From the NCBI GenBank assembly GCA_030836185.1, contig JAURQH010000021.1, forward strand, positions 1 to 64,000: DNA of 64,000 nt, written 5' to 3'. The stretch is from Planctomycetota bacterium (lineage in GTDB: Bacteria > Planctomycetota > Planctomycetia > Planctomycetales > Planctomycetaceae). Shown here in pieces: positions 37,301-47,947 of this stretch; the first letter of the stretch is position 1, and each line of letters begins with the position of its first letter. The notes beneath the pieces are model-generated. The model saw nothing but the letters and a program-made list of their open reading frames with translations, did no database searches and had not been told where the DNA came from. The translations under genes and the position numbers were made by a program.

Positions 37301-37549
37301 GTTGAACGTCTCGAACAGGGATTTCTGTTGACCGTCGCACGACCACCCAGCGCGACGGAACAAAGTGTCCTGACGCAACTTTATCAACAATCGTTGCAAC
37401 ATTATCGCGAGAACACCGAAGCCGCGACAAAGTTGCTCAGTCTGGGAGAATCGAAGATCCCGGCAGGGCTCGATCCGGTCGAGCATGCGGCGTGGACAAT
37501 CGTAGCCTCCACGTTGCTCAATATGGATGAAGCACTGACTCGGAACTAG
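34382..37549 (+). CDS. PSCyt1-DUF1549-LamG-DUF1553 dihaem secreted protein
   Basis: The protein has 1055 residues with a signal peptide ending near SVQAQS. Domains are a planctomycete cytochrome c domain with CFHCH at residue 42, DUF1549 (about 150-345) containing a second haem motif CAQCH at 330, a LamG/concanavalin-like domain (about 428-636, GKALKLDGSSYVDLG, then LKGEVDDVRFYPRALSE) and DUF1553 (about 743-1010, HPLTSRVAVNRYWQMLFGKG). Such proteins pair with DUF1501 proteins encoded just downstream. The pair is thought to act on polysaccharide outside the cytoplasm with electron transfer through the haems. The LamG insert suggests glycan binding. Confidence 0.95.
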   Translation: MYFMRYFLISTFGLLLSTMSVQAQSTKIRFDRDIKPILSDRCFHCHGPDQEHREADLRLDLKEAAFADRDGNFALIPGSLENSAIWERISSHDEFVKMPPLESNKKLTTKEIDLFKRWIEQGAEWSDHWSFVTPVKPEPPKVTTDVPVKNPIDQFIGQKLLENGLSLSPEADRRTLIRRLSFDLTGLPPTPEEVQAFVDDQAPNAYERVVDRFFSSPHYGERMAVMWLDAARYGDTSVFHADGPRDMWAWRDRVVQAYNENMPFDQFSILQLAGDLVPEASISEKVLAGFNRNNGTTDEGGAIAEEYRVEYVVDRVKTTSTVWLGMSMECAQCHDHKYDPISHEDYYRFYAFFNVSADGGMQTRKGNATPTLAIPDPEKQEQLPKTEKQLASVKEKLVNRRTVAQSSYDEWLDMKEKEVAENPSGSTPVGITVHLPFDEGDGSKVGNVANADKPGSIQGKFEWVEGRSGKALKLDGSSYVDLGDQGRFDRTDAASYGGWVKIPKNGSGALIARMDDGDSYRGFDCLITGGKIAPHIIHSWPTNAIKVNSKKALEADKWQHVMVTYDGSSKAAGVKIYVNGENWEWTVEQDRLSKTIITEKSLLVGSRHPSSRLKGEVDDVRFYPRALSETEVKQLSGADPILPILQLASDKRSEEQQKTLFDYYLNNADEEFQTLTAEQNKLQQQIIDLKKPLTTVMIMSDQPKPRETFVLMRGQYNSPSDQKVEPGTPSALPAMPDDFPANRLGMAKWLFAPEHPLTSRVAVNRYWQMLFGKGLVSTPQDFGAQGEYPTHPELLDWLAVDFRENGWDIQRFLKQIVMSHTYRQTSRVTPELLEQDPENVLLARSPRFRLQSEFIRDNALAISGMLNEKMGGPGVKPYQPPGLWAEVGLSGRPIFKPDQGEKLYRRSLYTYWKRSAPPPNMQIFDAPTREKCTINRPRTNTPLQALVMLNDVQFVEASRQMAARMMSEGGVLPVERLEQGFLLTVARPPSATEQSVLTQLYQQSLQHYRENTEAATKLLSLGESKIPAGLDPVEHAAWTIVASTLLNMDEALTRN

Positions 37550-37651
37550 AAAAGCTGGCAGAAATCACAAAGTGCTGGAACCAGTCCCAGCCTACAAAAC
37601 CATAGATCGTTCCTGATAAACATTGGGGACAGAGTACGAAGGAAGTAGACG

Positions 37652-39112
37652 ATGAACCCGCAACTCGAATTTGATCGTCAGATGACCCGCCGGCAATTGC
37701 TCTCTCATGGCCGAAGCGGTTTGGGAGCGGCAGCCTTGGCATCTTTATTGAATGCCGATCTCGGGCAAGCCTCCGCAGCGGAAAGTGGATCTCACGGTCT
37801 TTCTGAACTGCCCCACTTTACTCCCAAAGCGAAACGGGTGATCTATTTGTTTATGGCGGGGGGGCCGAGTCACATCGACATGTTCGATTACAAACCGGCG
37901 ATGCGAAAAATTCACGGTAGCGAACTGCCCGAATCAATTCGGCAGGGACAACGACTCACCGGAATGACCAGTGGTCAGAAATCGTTTCCGTGTGTCGCAC
38001 CGATGTTTGAGTTCGGTCGGCATGGTGAGCGAGGGACTTGGATTAACGATAAAATCTTGCCTCACACCGCCAAGATTGCGGACGACATTGCCATTATTCG
38101 TACGATGAATACCGAAGCCATCAATCATGATCCGGCCATCACGTTTATCAACACCGGGACACAACAACTGGGGCGTCCCAGTTTTGGGTCGTGGCTCAGT
38201 TATGGTCTTGGTAGCCCGAACAAAGATCTTCCCGCCTATGTCACGATGATTTCCGTCGGTGCGAAGCCGGGCCAAGCGCTTTATTCCCGTATCTGGGGTA
38301 GTGGATTTTTGCCATCGAAGCATCAGGGAGTTCAATTCCGTAGTGGTGCAGATCCTGTGTTGTATTTATCAAACCCAGCGGGAGTCAGCAGCGACTTGCG
38401 GCGTAACATGCTTGATAGTCTCGCTCGTATCAACGAAGAGAATTACAACAAACTCGGTGATCCTGAAATTCAAGCTCGTATTGCCCAGTACGAGATGGCG
38501 TATCGAATGCAGACATCGGTTCCCGACCTGATGGAAATCAACGACGAACCGGAATCCACTTTCGATCTCTATGGTGAAGACTCAAAAAAACCGGGAACAT
38601 TTGCCGCCAACTGTGTTCTCGCACGCCGATTAGCTGAACGAGGCGTCCCGTTTGTCCAACTCTTTCATCGCGGCTGGGATCAACACGGCAATCTGCCCAA
38701 CGAGATTCGTAAAAATACACTCGGCACCGATCAGCCGGCTGCCGCATTGGTCAAAGATCTCAAGCAACGAGGGATGCTGGAAGACACAGTGGTCATTTTT
38801 GGTGGTGAATTTGGTCGCACGATCTACAGTCAGGGTAAATTGACCAAAGAGAGTCATGGTCGCGACCATCACGGGCGCTGTTTCTCAACGTGGGTTGCGG
38901 GTGGAGGATTCAAACCGGGTATTGATTACGGTCTCACCGATGATTATTCCTATAATATTGTCGAGAATCCCGTTCACATCAATGACTTGAACGCAACAGT
39001 GCTTCATAATTTAGGCATCGATCACAACCGCTTTACTGTCAAGTATCAGGGCCTAGACTCAAAATTGACGGGCGTTGAAGGAGCGAAGGTGATCGACGGA
39101 TTACTCGCTTGA
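37652..39112 (+). CDS. DUF1501 secreted protein (partner 1)
   Basis: The protein has 486 residues, preceded by AAGGAAG at good spacing. The leader [20 protein letters not shown] is twin-arginine-like, so export in folded form is likely. DUF1501 is related to the alkaline phosphatase/sulfatase fold. Seen here are [57 protein letters not shown] and [17 protein letters not shown], whose Asp/His residues probably bind metal. The substrate is unknown. It is paired with the PSCyt1-DUF1549 gene 102 bases upstream. Confidence 0.95.
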   Translation: MNPQLEFDRQMTRRQLLSHGRSGLGAAALASLLNADLGQASAAESGSHGLSELPHFTPKAKRVIYLFMAGGPSHIDMFDYKPAMRKIHGSELPESIRQGQRLTGMTSGQKSFPCVAPMFEFGRHGERGTWINDKILPHTAKIADDIAIIRTMNTEAINHDPAITFINTGTQQLGRPSFGSWLSYGLGSPNKDLPAYVTMISVGAKPGQALYSRIWGSGFLPSKHQGVQFRSGADPVLYLSNPAGVSSDLRRNMLDSLARINEENYNKLGDPEIQARIAQYEMAYRMQTSVPDLMEINDEPESTFDLYGEDSKKPGTFAANCVLARRLAERGVPFVQLFHRGWDQHGNLPNEIRKNTLGTDQPAAALVKDLKQRGMLEDTVVIFGGEFGRTIYSQGKLTKESHGRDHHGRCFSTWVAGGGFKPGIDYGLTDDYSYNIVENPVHINDLNATVLHNLGIDHNRFTVKYQGLDSKLTGVEGAKVIDGLLA

Positions 39113-39138
39113 TACAATGCAGTCCATGACGGAAAGAG

Positions 39139-42100
39139 ATGATGTCCATGTTACGTCGAGCCTCAGACGAAACACTCCGACGGCTTGTCGCATATGTGAT
39201 CTTATTCTGTCTGGCATTATCATTAACGGGAACGGTTTGTGCGGAAGGGGTTGATTACACTCGCGACATCAAACCGATTCTCGCGCGTAAATGCTATGCG
39301 TGTCATGGAGCCCTCAAACAGGAATCATCGCTCCGACTCGATACGGTCAAATTGATGCAACAGGGAGGTGACAGCGGAGCAGCCGTCACTTCTAAGAATC
39401 TGGACGAAAGCTTGATTTGGCAGCGAGTCAGTTCCAAGGAAGAGTTTGAACGAATGCCCCCGGAGGGCGAACCACTCTCTGAAACAGAGTTGAAACTCGT
39501 CCAACAATGGATTCTCTCAGGAGTGAACGCTCCCGCTAATGAACAGGCCCAATCCGATCCCACTTCACATTGGTCATTCCAACCACTGAAAGCGGTCACA
39601 CCACCTGCCGGGAAAGGCCATCCGATTGATCAATTCATCCACCAGAAACTTGAGTCTGCAGGTATTCAGTCATCGCCACGCGCAGAACCCTCGACTCTTG
39701 TCCGGCGGCTTTATCTCGATTTACACGGTCTTCCACCAACCTTGGAAGAACACGAGCATTGGACGAAGAAGCTGGATACTGAAAATGGTTTGAACGAACT
39801 GATGGACTCACTACTGGACAGTCCGCGTTATGGAGAACAAATTGCACAGACCTGGTTGGATTTGGTTCGGTACGCTGACACTCATGGCTATGAAGTCAAC
39901 ACTCCCCGACCAAATGCTTGGCCATACCGCGATTATGTCATCGAGTCTTTCAACCAAGACAAGCCTTACAATCAATTTGTCACCGAACAATTGGCCGGCG
40001 ACCAGTTTGATGCCGATGCCGCCACCGGTTTTTTAGTCGCTGCTGCGGTGTTACTTCCCGGACAAATTGGCAAAGACGACGCCTCCAAAAGACTCGCTCG
40101 GCAAGATGCCCTCGACGAGATCATCATTGGGACAAGTGCGACTTTCTTAGGCCTCACAATCGGATGTGCCCGCTGCCACGATCATAAATTCGATCCCATT
40201 GCGCAGGAAGATTATTACGCGCTCCAGGCATTTTTTGCGGGTGTCGATTACGGAGATCGACCCATCAAAGACGAAGGTTTCGAACAACGATTGGCAGAAG
40301 CAGAGCGGCTTACTCCACAAATCAAACAATTGGAATCGCAGCTCTCATCTATGGAACCTCTCGCATTCTCGGGTGAAACATTGGTCATCGATGATGAGGA
40401 TCTCGAAAGAGTCACGTTGCTCAAAACAAAAAATGGCCATGGTACTAATCCCGATGGTCAAAAACGTGGCTATGCCGATGATCCTGGCAGTCTTGATCGC
40501 ATGCCCAACCTCAGCGAAGGACGTTACACCTGGTGGGACAACCATCCCGGCGAAGATGTTTTCACCTGGAATCCACAAGCAAAGGGTCGATATCGGCTCT
40601 GGATATCGTGGGGCGTGCATGGAAGTGGTGTCCATACCCGTGATGCTCGATACATTCTTGATCAAGATGGAGACCTTGAAACTCGCGATGATCAATCTGA
40701 AGTCGCCACCGCTGATCAGTATTATTACGCAGGGCAATCCAGAGGAGACTCCGAGAAGAAACCTCGCTGGAGTGGATTATTTGATGCCGGATTTCATCAA
40801 TTCGATGAGCAATCAAGAATCATCTTGAGAGGTGGCGAAACGGGAACCGGCATCACGGCTGATGTCATCGTCATGCAGGAAGCGGTTGAAAGTTCTGCGG
40901 AAACATCGACACTCCCACGTATGCGGGCTCCTGTCAATTTCGAGTTGAATATTGAGGCCTTTCCGATCAGTCAGGCAAAATTCGTTCGCTTCACCTCATA
41001 CGAAACGACCAATGATAACAGATATGAACCATGTCTCGACGAGTTGGAAGTATTCACATCGGGCGAAGAACCTGTCAACATCGCGCTTGCAACGCACGGC
41101 ACCAAACCCAGTTCGTCGGGGAATCTCTCTAATACAGGCCGACATCAACTCAAACACATCAACGACGGTAACTACGGCAACCCCCAAAGCTGGATCTCGA
41201 ATGAAAAAGGAAAAGGTTGGGTGCAACTCGAATTCCCCGAGGTCGCCCAGATCAATCGCATCGTTTGGGGACGCGACCGCAACGGAAAGCTGAAAGACCG
41301 GTTACCTGTCATTTATGAAATTGAAATTTCAATCGATGGCACCCAATGGAAACGGGTGGCCTCATCAGATGATCGTCTTTTCCGGGAAACTCCGTTTGAT
41401 GAAACAACGATGTTGGCTCGAAACGCTCCCATCAACCTGCAACAAACTGTCAAAAAGACAATTCAGAACCTTGAAGACTTACAAAAGCGTCAGGCTCAAC
41501 TAAAGACTCCCAATATGGTTTATGCGGGCCGTTTCCGACAGCCGGATGAAACCTTTCTGCTCAGTCGCGGAGACCCTGAGCAACCCCAAGATCGGGTTCC
41601 ACCTCATGTCCCGGCGGTTCTTTCCGATGTATCACTGACATCGGAATCGAAAGAGCAAGATCGTCGTCTCGAACTGGCCGAGTGGATTACCGATCCCGAC
41701 AATTCACTCACTGCACGTGTGATGGTCAATCGAATTTGGCAAATGCACTTCGGAAACGGGTTAGTAGAGACACCCAGCGATTTCGGTATGAATGGAGCCA
41801 ATCCAACACATCCCGAACTGCTCGATTGGATGGCTCTCCAATTCATCGAAAGCGATTGGTCGGTGAAGGCCATGCACCGTCTGATTCTCACTTCGCAAAC
41901 CTATCAACAAACTTCACGCATCAATGCACAAGCTCAGAAGCTCGATGCCGATTGTCGATTCTTGTGGCGGTTTCCCTCTCGACGTCTCCGTGCCGAAGCC
42001 ATCCGTGACAGTATGTTGGTTGTGACGGGTGAGTTAAACTTAAAAATGGGAGGCCCGGGATTTGATTTTTTCAAAACAAAGGGAGGGCTCTCTGGCTTTC

Positions 42101-42492
42101 CTCCGGTCGAAAAATTTGGTCCCGACAAACTCCGGCGGATGATCTACTCTCACAAAATTCGGATGGAGCAGGTTCCTATTTTTGGGGCATTTGACTGTCC
42201 GGACGCTGGGCAGCCCACGCCGCAACGAACTCAGTCAACCACTGCGATCCAAGCACTTAATTTGTTCAACAGCGATTTTGTTTATGACCGCGCAAAGGCG
42301 GTTGCGGAACGAATTCGTAGTGAAACTGGTGACGACGTCAACAGGCAAGTGTCGGCAACTTTCCAATTGATGCTGGGTCGTGTGCCGAACAAGACAGAAT
42401 TCGCAGCAGCAAAGTCGGCGGTTTCTCAATATGACCTTGCGACATTAGCCAGAGTTTTGTTTAACAGTAACGAGTTCCTGTTCCTCCCCTGA
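39139..42492 (+). CDS. PSCyt1-DUF1549-discoidin-DUF1553 dihaem secreted protein
   Basis: The protein has 1117 residues. Three ATG codons lie close together (39139, 39142, 39148), and the last has the best spacing to GGAAAGAG. The cytochrome motif CYACH starts at residue 52, and CARCH at 343 lies in DUF1549. The middle differs from the paralogue at 34382: a golvesin-like beta domain ([34 protein letters not shown]) and a discoidin-like domain (about 617-750, [19 protein letters not shown]). DUF1553 starts near 844. The stop overlaps the next ATG by one base (TGATG), so the second DUF1501 gene is coupled. Confidence 0.95.
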   Translation: MMSMLRRASDETLRRLVAYVILFCLALSLTGTVCAEGVDYTRDIKPILARKCYACHGALKQESSLRLDTVKLMQQGGDSGAAVTSKNLDESLIWQRVSSKEEFERMPPEGEPLSETELKLVQQWILSGVNAPANEQAQSDPTSHWSFQPLKAVTPPAGKGHPIDQFIHQKLESAGIQSSPRAEPSTLVRRLYLDLHGLPPTLEEHEHWTKKLDTENGLNELMDSLLDSPRYGEQIAQTWLDLVRYADTHGYEVNTPRPNAWPYRDYVIESFNQDKPYNQFVTEQLAGDQFDADAATGFLVAAAVLLPGQIGKDDASKRLARQDALDEIIIGTSATFLGLTIGCARCHDHKFDPIAQEDYYALQAFFAGVDYGDRPIKDEGFEQRLAEAERLTPQIKQLESQLSSMEPLAFSGETLVIDDEDLERVTLLKTKNGHGTNPDGQKRGYADDPGSLDRMPNLSEGRYTWWDNHPGEDVFTWNPQAKGRYRLWISWGVHGSGVHTRDARYILDQDGDLETRDDQSEVATADQYYYAGQSRGDSEKKPRWSGLFDAGFHQFDEQSRIILRGGETGTGITADVIVMQEAVESSAETSTLPRMRAPVNFELNIEAFPISQAKFVRFTSYETTNDNRYEPCLDELEVFTSGEEPVNIALATHGTKPSSSGNLSNTGRHQLKHINDGNYGNPQSWISNEKGKGWVQLEFPEVAQINRIVWGRDRNGKLKDRLPVIYEIEISIDGTQWKRVASSDDRLFRETPFDETTMLARNAPINLQQTVKKTIQNLEDLQKRQAQLKTPNMVYAGRFRQPDETFLLSRGDPEQPQDRVPPHVPAVLSDVSLTSESKEQDRRLELAEWITDPDNSLTARVMVNRIWQMHFGNGLVETPSDFGMNGANPTHPELLDWMALQFIESDWSVKAMHRLILTSQTYQQTSRINAQAQKLDADCRFLWRFPSRRLRAEAIRDSMLVVTGELNLKMGGPGFDFFKTKGGLSGFPPVEKFGPDKLRRMIYSHKIRMEQVPIFGAFDCPDAGQPTPQRTQSTTAIQALNLFNSDFVYDRAKAVAERIRSETGDDVNRQVSATFQLMLGRVPNKTEFAAAKSAVSQYDLATLARVLFNSNEFLFLP

Positions 42493-43970
42493 TGAGAAAT
42501 CAGATGCAATATTATTCCGAAAACATGACTTCACTGGGGCGTTCATTTCTCGACCGTCGTGAGTTTCTGGGACAAACAGCATCAGGGCTCTCCGCCGTGG
42601 CGCTCGCATCGCTTCTCGATCAAGATCGACTGCTTGCTGACACGCCCAAAGTTGATCCCAGCCAACCGCATTCGCCCAGGAAGGGGCACTTTGATGCTAA
42701 AGCTAAAAATGTACTCGTCATTTTTTGTGCTGGCGCTTGTAGCCAATTAGAGACTTACGATTACAAACCCGAATTGATCAAATACGATGGCAAGCCGTTT
42801 GAAGGAGGACCGCCTGTTACATTTCAAGGACCGGCGGGAGATCTGGCTCGTCCACAATATGAATTTCGTCCCAAAGGTGAGACCGGCAAAATGGTCTCTG
42901 ACATGATCCCCCATCTGGGAGAGATTGTTGACGACATCTCTTTCATTCATACACTTACCAGCAAATCGAATACACACGGGCCTGCCGAGAACTTTCTTTC
43001 AACCGGTTTCATTCTCGACGGTTTTCCCAGTATGGGCGCTTGGTCAAGTTACGCTCTAGGGACAGAGAATCAAAATCTTCCTGCGTTTGTCGCGATCCCC
43101 GATCCGCGTGGTGTTCCGCAAGCGAGCATCAACAACTGGGGACCAGGCTTTCTCCCTGCCGTGTTTCAGGGGACACCATTCAGCAGCACTCAGCCGATTC
43201 GAAATCTTCAACCTCCAAAATCAGTGACAGGCAAGCAAGATCAAGCGGCTCGCGACTTACTAAACCTAGTCAATCGAGAACACCTGAATCAAAATCCGCA
43301 CGATAGTGAATTAGCAGCACGCATTGCCAGTTATGAGCTGGCCGCTCGTATGCAACTTTCCGTACCGGAAATCAGCGATCTCTCAACCGAGACAAAAGAG
43401 ACACTGAAAATGTACGGGGCCGACTCTCAGAACGAGAATAAAGCGGCCTTCGCACGTAATTGTATTCTCTCACGTCGCCTGATCGAATCGGGCGTCCGTT
43501 TCGTACAACTCTTCAATGGCGCGTATGCCAGTGGAGGCAATCTGAATTGGGACGGGCATCAAAAGCTCCGCGAACAGTACGACGTTCACGGCGAGATTAT
43601 GGATCAACCCGCAGCCGCGCTATTCAAAGACATGAAACAACGTGGCCTACTCGACGATACCCTCGTCGTTTGGTGTACCGAATTCGGTCGGATGCCGATG
43701 TTCCAGAAAGGGGCCAAAGGCCGCGATCACAATCCGCAAGGCTTTACCGCTTGGCTCGGTGGGGCGGGAGTCAAGCCGGGCGTCAGTTACGGACAGACAG
43801 ACGATCTTGGATTCAAAGCGGTCGAGGATATTTCCAGCGTTCATGACTTACACGCCACTATGCTGCATCTGCTAGGTCTCGATCACACTCGCTTGACCTT
43901 CCGGCATAACGGTCTCGATCGTCGCCTCACCGATGTTCATGGCCACGTGGTGAAAGAAATATTGAGTTAA
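42492..43970 (+). CDS. DUF1501 secreted protein (partner 2)
   Basis: The protein has 492 residues, with a twin-arginine-like leader ([20 protein letters not shown]). Typical DUF1501 segments are [63 protein letters not shown] and [17 protein letters not shown]. Compared with partner 1, the metal-site strings are kept with small changes (FCAGACS for MAGGPSH, CTEFGRM for GGEFGRT). It is translationally coupled to the upstream DUF1549/1553 gene. The two pairs are probably an old duplication that has diverged for different glycans. Confidence 0.95.
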   Translation: MRNQMQYYSENMTSLGRSFLDRREFLGQTASGLSAVALASLLDQDRLLADTPKVDPSQPHSPRKGHFDAKAKNVLVIFCAGACSQLETYDYKPELIKYDGKPFEGGPPVTFQGPAGDLARPQYEFRPKGETGKMVSDMIPHLGEIVDDISFIHTLTSKSNTHGPAENFLSTGFILDGFPSMGAWSSYALGTENQNLPAFVAIPDPRGVPQASINNWGPGFLPAVFQGTPFSSTQPIRNLQPPKSVTGKQDQAARDLLNLVNREHLNQNPHDSELAARIASYELAARMQLSVPEISDLSTETKETLKMYGADSQNENKAAFARNCILSRRLIESGVRFVQLFNGAYASGGNLNWDGHQKLREQYDVHGEIMDQPAAALFKDMKQRGLLDDTLVVWCTEFGRMPMFQKGAKGRDHNPQGFTAWLGGAGVKPGVSYGQTDDLGFKAVEDISSVHDLHATMLHLLGLDHTRLTFRHNGLDRRLTDVHGHVVKEILS

Positions 43971-44037
43971 TCAGGGTCAACATTGTAAGAAGCATCGCAG
44001 CTCGGCACTTCTCCAATACTCAGAAGATACATCGTTC

Positions 44038-44547
44038 TTACGGCGTAAGGATGTGCTTGCCGTCTTCAAATTGCTTGTGACAGTCATTACAACTATTGAG
44101 CATCGCCTTGTAATGTTTCGTAGCGGAGGCAAAGTCTTTTGCGCGGGCCGACGTGTAGAACTCTTTGCCGTGATTTCGAACATCGACGCTGTACTTGTTC
44201 CAATCTTTCGCGTCTTCTCCGGGAGGACGCATGATGATCAAGTTGGCGGCTTCAGCCAGAGACAGCGAATCAGCTTTGATGGCTTTCCAACCCGCGTTGT
44301 CAGCAGGAGCCGTTGCCATTGAGACTTTCAGTCGCTTGTAGGTTGGCTGAAAGACATACTCCATGAATTCGTGCATGTCTTCTTCGACAGGAACCAACTC
44401 CCCGTCGTCTTCCAGATTCACCGGCTGAGTTGCCGACGCGAGGCTCGATTTTTCTCCTCCAACAGTCGATTGAGGCATCATCACAGTTCCCAAGAGACAG
44501 GAAACAACAGCCAGAACGGTGAACGCCAGAATCAAAGAAGCACGCAT
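44038..44547 (-). CDS. Exported monohaem cytochrome c
   Basis: The start at 44547 is chosen because GGAG lies eight bases ahead. An ATG two codons earlier is too close to it. The protein has 169 residues, and a signal anchor or signal peptide follows (LILAFTVLAVVSCLLGTVMM). The single haem motif CNDCH (from residue 153) is near the C-terminus, in SCNDCHKQFEDG, and the rest is helical, as in cytochrome c-prime-like four-helix proteins. Its acceptor or donor is unknown. It converges on the DUF1501 gene. Confidence 0.9.
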   Translation of the reverse strand: MRASLILAFTVLAVVSCLLGTVMMPQSTVGGEKSSLASATQPVNLEDDGELVPVEEDMHEFMEYVFQPTYKRLKVSMATAPADNAGWKAIKADSLSLAEAANLIIMRPPGEDAKDWNKYSVDVRNHGKEFYTSARAKDFASATKHYKAMLNSCNDCHKQFEDGKHILTP

Positions 44548-44742
44548 TTCCATTTCTCCGTGGTGTGTATCAAAGTCGGTTCATCAGCCTCCAGCTTCAG
44601 GGGTAGGGAACTAAAAATCAAGCCTGAAAACTGCTTATGACGATTCTTAGGACTCATCTGGACCCATTTCACGTCATGTTCTAATCTTGGGGCCAATCTC
44701 CACAGAATATTCCCATCCGCTGCAGAAAGGATTCTCGGCACG

Positions 44743-45744
44743 ATGGCCAAAACGAAGCGTAAGTCCGGTGGTAGAAGTACCTTATCAACGATCATCGCAT
44801 TCCTGGTTATTCTGGGAATCGGCGTGGTCAATTTCTACAACGGGAAATTTGATCGCAGTAGCGTCTGGGACTGGCTCGCTGATCTCAGCGGCCCGAAAGT
44901 CGAGCAACGTGAAGCAGCGGTCCCGATCCCCAAAGCCCCTCAGACAATCCGTCTGGGAACATTTAATATTCAGGTTTTTGGGAAAAGCAAACTCGCTAAA
45001 CCGGATGTCATGGGCGTCTTAGCGGATGTCGCGAGACAATTTGACATTCTAGCGATTCAGGAAATCCGCACTCAAGATGACGGTCATCTCGACGACTTTC
45101 TCCGAATGGTCAACCAAACCGGTCGACAATATCGCGGCGTTGTGGGTGATCGTATTGGACGAACAACGAGTACCGAGCAGTACGCTTTCGTTTACGATTC
45201 AGACATCATCGAAGTCGTCGAAGGATCTGTTTACACGATTCAAGATCCTCACGACCGGTTGCATCGCGAGCCTCTCATTGCCAATTTCCAGGTGCGCGGT
45301 CCTGCTTCGCGCGAACCATTCGGGTTTCGACTGATCAACATTCATACGGACCCGGACGAAACCAAAACCGAACTTGATGCCTTGGCCGATGTCTTTGCCG
45401 TCGTACAACAGTCTGCAAGCGAAGACGATACCATCCTGCTAGGAGATTTGAATGTCGATGTGAATCATTTCGGGCGTCTCGCTTATCTTCCCGGCATCAC
45501 ACCCGTTGTACGCAGTCAAAACACCAACACACGCGGTACGTCGCAAATAGATAACATCGTTTTCGACCGACGCTACACAGTCGAAATGACGGGCCAATCA
45601 GGCGTCATGGATTTGATGAAAATGTATGGGCTCTCTCAAGAGGACGCTCTGAAAGTTTCTGACCATCTACCTGTCTGGGCCGACTTTTCCATGTTTGAGA
45701 GTCAACGTGGCCCCGTCGCATCGTCACCTACTGAATTGAATTAA
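44743..45744 (+). CDS. Membrane-anchored EEP-fold endonuclease/phosphodiesterase
   Basis: The protein has 333 residues with one N-terminal membrane helix (TIIAFLVILGIGVVNFY), then a linker. The exonuclease/endonuclease/phosphatase fold shows the whole site: GTFNIQVFG (Asn), AIQEIRT (Glu), INIHTDPDE (His), LLGDLNVDVN (Asp, Asn), SQIDNIVFD (Asp) and VSDHLPVWADF (Asp, His). It may be a DNase I-like nuclease or a phosphodiesterase facing the periplasm. It is followed 23 bases later by an FKBP lipoprotein gene, so the two may be co-transcribed. Confidence 0.92.
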   Translation: MAKTKRKSGGRSTLSTIIAFLVILGIGVVNFYNGKFDRSSVWDWLADLSGPKVEQREAAVPIPKAPQTIRLGTFNIQVFGKSKLAKPDVMGVLADVARQFDILAIQEIRTQDDGHLDDFLRMVNQTGRQYRGVVGDRIGRTTSTEQYAFVYDSDIIEVVEGSVYTIQDPHDRLHREPLIANFQVRGPASREPFGFRLINIHTDPDETKTELDALADVFAVVQQSASEDDTILLGDLNVDVNHFGRLAYLPGITPVVRSQNTNTRGTSQIDNIVFDRRYTVEMTGQSGVMDLMKMYGLSQEDALKVSDHLPVWADFSMFESQRGPVASSPTELN

Positions 45745-45767
45745 TCAGACCTGAGTGAGATTGAACA

Positions 45768-46298
45768 ATGATTCGAAATCAAACCTACCATTTGGCAGCA
45801 TTTCTACTATCGGCGATCTGTTGCGTTGTGTGCATGGGATGCAGTTCAACTCGCTCACAGAGCGTGTCGCAATCTGAACCCACGATGCCGGTGGCTTCCA
45901 AGTCAGATTTGATTCAAGCCAGCTTTCGAGAAGAAGGACCGGATGGTCCTGCAGCAGAATCAGAGTTTCGAAGTACACCAAGCGGATTGAAGTATCGGAT
46001 ATTACGCCGAGGGAATGGCAAAAAACCAACGGAATATAATCAGGTACAAGTTAGCTATCGGGGCTGGCTCGATGACGGAAGCGTGTTTGACTCTTCTTAC
46101 GAGCGCGGCAAGCCGATTTCCTTTAAGCTGAGGAACGTCGTTAAAGGCTGGACGGAAGGCATGCAGTACGTTTCTGAAGGTGGCAAGATCGAACTAGAGA
46201 TCCCATCGGGCCTCGGATATGGAGCTCAGGGATCACCACCATCGGTTCCGCCGTTCGCAACACTGCACTTCATTGTTGAACTGCACGAAGTCTATTAA
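45768..46298 (+). CDS. FKBP-type peptidyl-prolyl isomerase lipoprotein
   Basis: The protein has 176 residues. The leader ends in a lipobox-like VVCMGCSSTR. After a 60-residue spacer a single FKBP domain follows (TPSGLKYRILRRGNGKKP, then VQVSYRGWLDDGSVFDSSYE, VVKGWTEGMQYVSEGGKIEL, GLGYGAQGSPPSVPPFATLH). It catalyses cis-trans isomerisation of Xaa-Pro bonds and here probably helps folding of exported proteins. Typical substrate-pocket residues (Tyr, Asp, Trp, Tyr) are kept. Confidence 0.94.
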   Translation: MIRNQTYHLAAFLLSAICCVVCMGCSSTRSQSVSQSEPTMPVASKSDLIQASFREEGPDGPAAESEFRSTPSGLKYRILRRGNGKKPTEYNQVQVSYRGWLDDGSVFDSSYERGKPISFKLRNVVKGWTEGMQYVSEGGKIELEIPSGLGYGAQGSPPSVPPFATLHFIVELHEVY

Positions 46299-46326
46299 GC
46301 GAACGAGGACACAACCAAAAGGAAAA

Positions 46327-46348
46327 CTCACACCTGCACTTCTGTGAG
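46327..46348. terminator. Possible bidirectional hairpin between convergent genes
   Basis: CTCACA (46327-46332) and TGTGAG (46343-46348) form a stem with a 10-base loop, and AAGG/CCTT outside could extend it. It sits between the FKBP and glycosyltransferase stops. There is no good T-run, so the call is weak. Confidence 0.35.
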
Positions 46349-46373
46349 AACCTTTAAGATAGATGTGAGAGTC

Positions 46374-47813
46374 TTACGAAACACCGATTTGACGCGGCGA
46401 AGTGTGCATGTGGAGATGAGTGGGTGGCTTGATGTTTTTTTCAAGAATTCCCATCAGCTCCAACTCGCGGTCCGCCACATGTTCCACCGAATATTTCCGG
46501 GCAATCTCACGAGCCTGTGAAGCAAACCGCGAATACATATCACCGTCACTCAGCAAGCGTTCAATTTGGTCTGCCAAGTCAGCACTGTCCCAGGATCGAA
46601 ACTGCAACCCCGCCTGCAGGTTATCGGCAAATGGCAATTCGGCCACTCCACCAATATCGGGAACTATCACTGGAGTGGCTTGGGTCATCGCTTCAACGGG
46701 TACCATTCCAAATGGCTCCCGGTGGATCGAAGGATAAATGACGCTATGACTGACACGATACAATGCCGTTCTTTCTTCATCGCTGAGAAAACCTGTCTCG
46801 AGAACCGAGAGACGCAGATTGTCTGCAATACGATGACACGCTTGGCGATAGGAACTGCCCCAAGCAGTGGTTCCACAAATCGCCAATTGAAAATCGAGTC
46901 CACGATCCTGCAGAATTTTGGCGGCGTATAACAGTAAATCGATACCCTTTTCCGGGTCTTGCCGTCCCATATACGTGATCATGGGGCAATCGGGCCGATA
47001 GCCATCCAGCTTGGAGTCAACAAGTTGTTCGGCGCGTTCAATCGGCATGAGGTCTGTAAAATCGACGCATGCAGGCATCACACAAAGATCGTTATCAGTC
47101 AGTCCGAGATCCTGTTTTACTCGATTCTTATAATCCAGACTGACCGTCATCGAGGGGTAATCGGCATCTCGGGCGCCTTTTGTCAACGCACGAAACAAAT
47201 CGTCTCGAAGTCCAATATCCTCTGCATAATTTGAATAGACTTCATATCCCTGAAAGATATTCAAGTACTTGACATCATGATTAACGTACGGCTTAACGGC
47301 GGAACAGAACGGACCAAAAATTGACAAGTTTGGTAACAGATGTGTGATCTTCTCACGGTTGATGACTCGCGCGAATCGCTTGAGCATCCCTGGGTCGTTT
47401 TCGACACCTCGACTAACGTGTCGAATTAAACCCGTGAGTGACCACTTGATAAAATCGAAGCCCCCCAAGCCTTGCTGATACAACTTCAGACGCATTTTTT
47501 GTGGAAACAAAGACGTAAATGCACTGCCCGCAAAATCATCGATCGGACTGATCTTCCAGCGAAATATGTTTTGCAGGATCCCGTTGTATCGAGCCGCATT
47601 GAAAAACTTATGATGGACAATGTCGGGATGAAGGTCGTAAGGACAACTTTCATCAATGGCCCAGAAGACATGGACTCGATACCCGCGTGCGGCAAGTTCG
47701 TTAGCAATTCGTAAATCACGAATCACAGAACCGACCACTGCGCCACCGATCATAATCAGGCCGAAGCTGGGCTGATCAATTCGTTTCAACTCGCTTTGAT
47801 TTGACTGGCTCAT
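46374..47813 (-). CDS. Glycosyltransferase family 4-like enzyme
   Basis: The protein has 479 residues with no signal peptide. The GT-B fold shows an N-terminal GGAVVGSVIRDLRIANELAA segment (nucleotide-sugar acceptor side) and a C-terminal GT4 domain with MITYMGRQDPEKGIDLLLYA, FLSDEERTALYRVSHSVIYP and the E-x7-E motif EPFGMVPVEAM. It transfers a sugar from a nucleotide donor to an unknown acceptor, probably cell-surface polysaccharide. It stands alone, convergent with the FKBP gene. The donor cannot be read from the sequence. Confidence 0.92.
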   Translation of the reverse strand: MSQSNQSELKRIDQPSFGLIMIGGAVVGSVIRDLRIANELAARGYRVHVFWAIDESCPYDLHPDIVHHKFFNAARYNGILQNIFRWKISPIDDFAGSAFTSLFPQKMRLKLYQQGLGGFDFIKWSLTGLIRHVSRGVENDPGMLKRFARVINREKITHLLPNLSIFGPFCSAVKPYVNHDVKYLNIFQGYEVYSNYAEDIGLRDDLFRALTKGARDADYPSMTVSLDYKNRVKQDLGLTDNDLCVMPACVDFTDLMPIERAEQLVDSKLDGYRPDCPMITYMGRQDPEKGIDLLLYAAKILQDRGLDFQLAICGTTAWGSSYRQACHRIADNLRLSVLETGFLSDEERTALYRVSHSVIYPSIHREPFGMVPVEAMTQATPVIVPDIGGVAELPFADNLQAGLQFRSWDSADLADQIERLLSDGDMYSRFASQAREIARKYSVEHVADRELELMGILEKNIKPPTHLHMHTSPRQIGVS

Positions 47814-47947
47814 GTGTCTTTGCTTTTAAGGCGGCATACTTAAGGATTGGGTACATCATGTCACATCGGGCCGAAGATCAATCCTGATCCAGTTTTGTTA
47901 CCCGAATTACCCCATACCGCCAGCAATCCTATGCCGTTCGGTGCATT

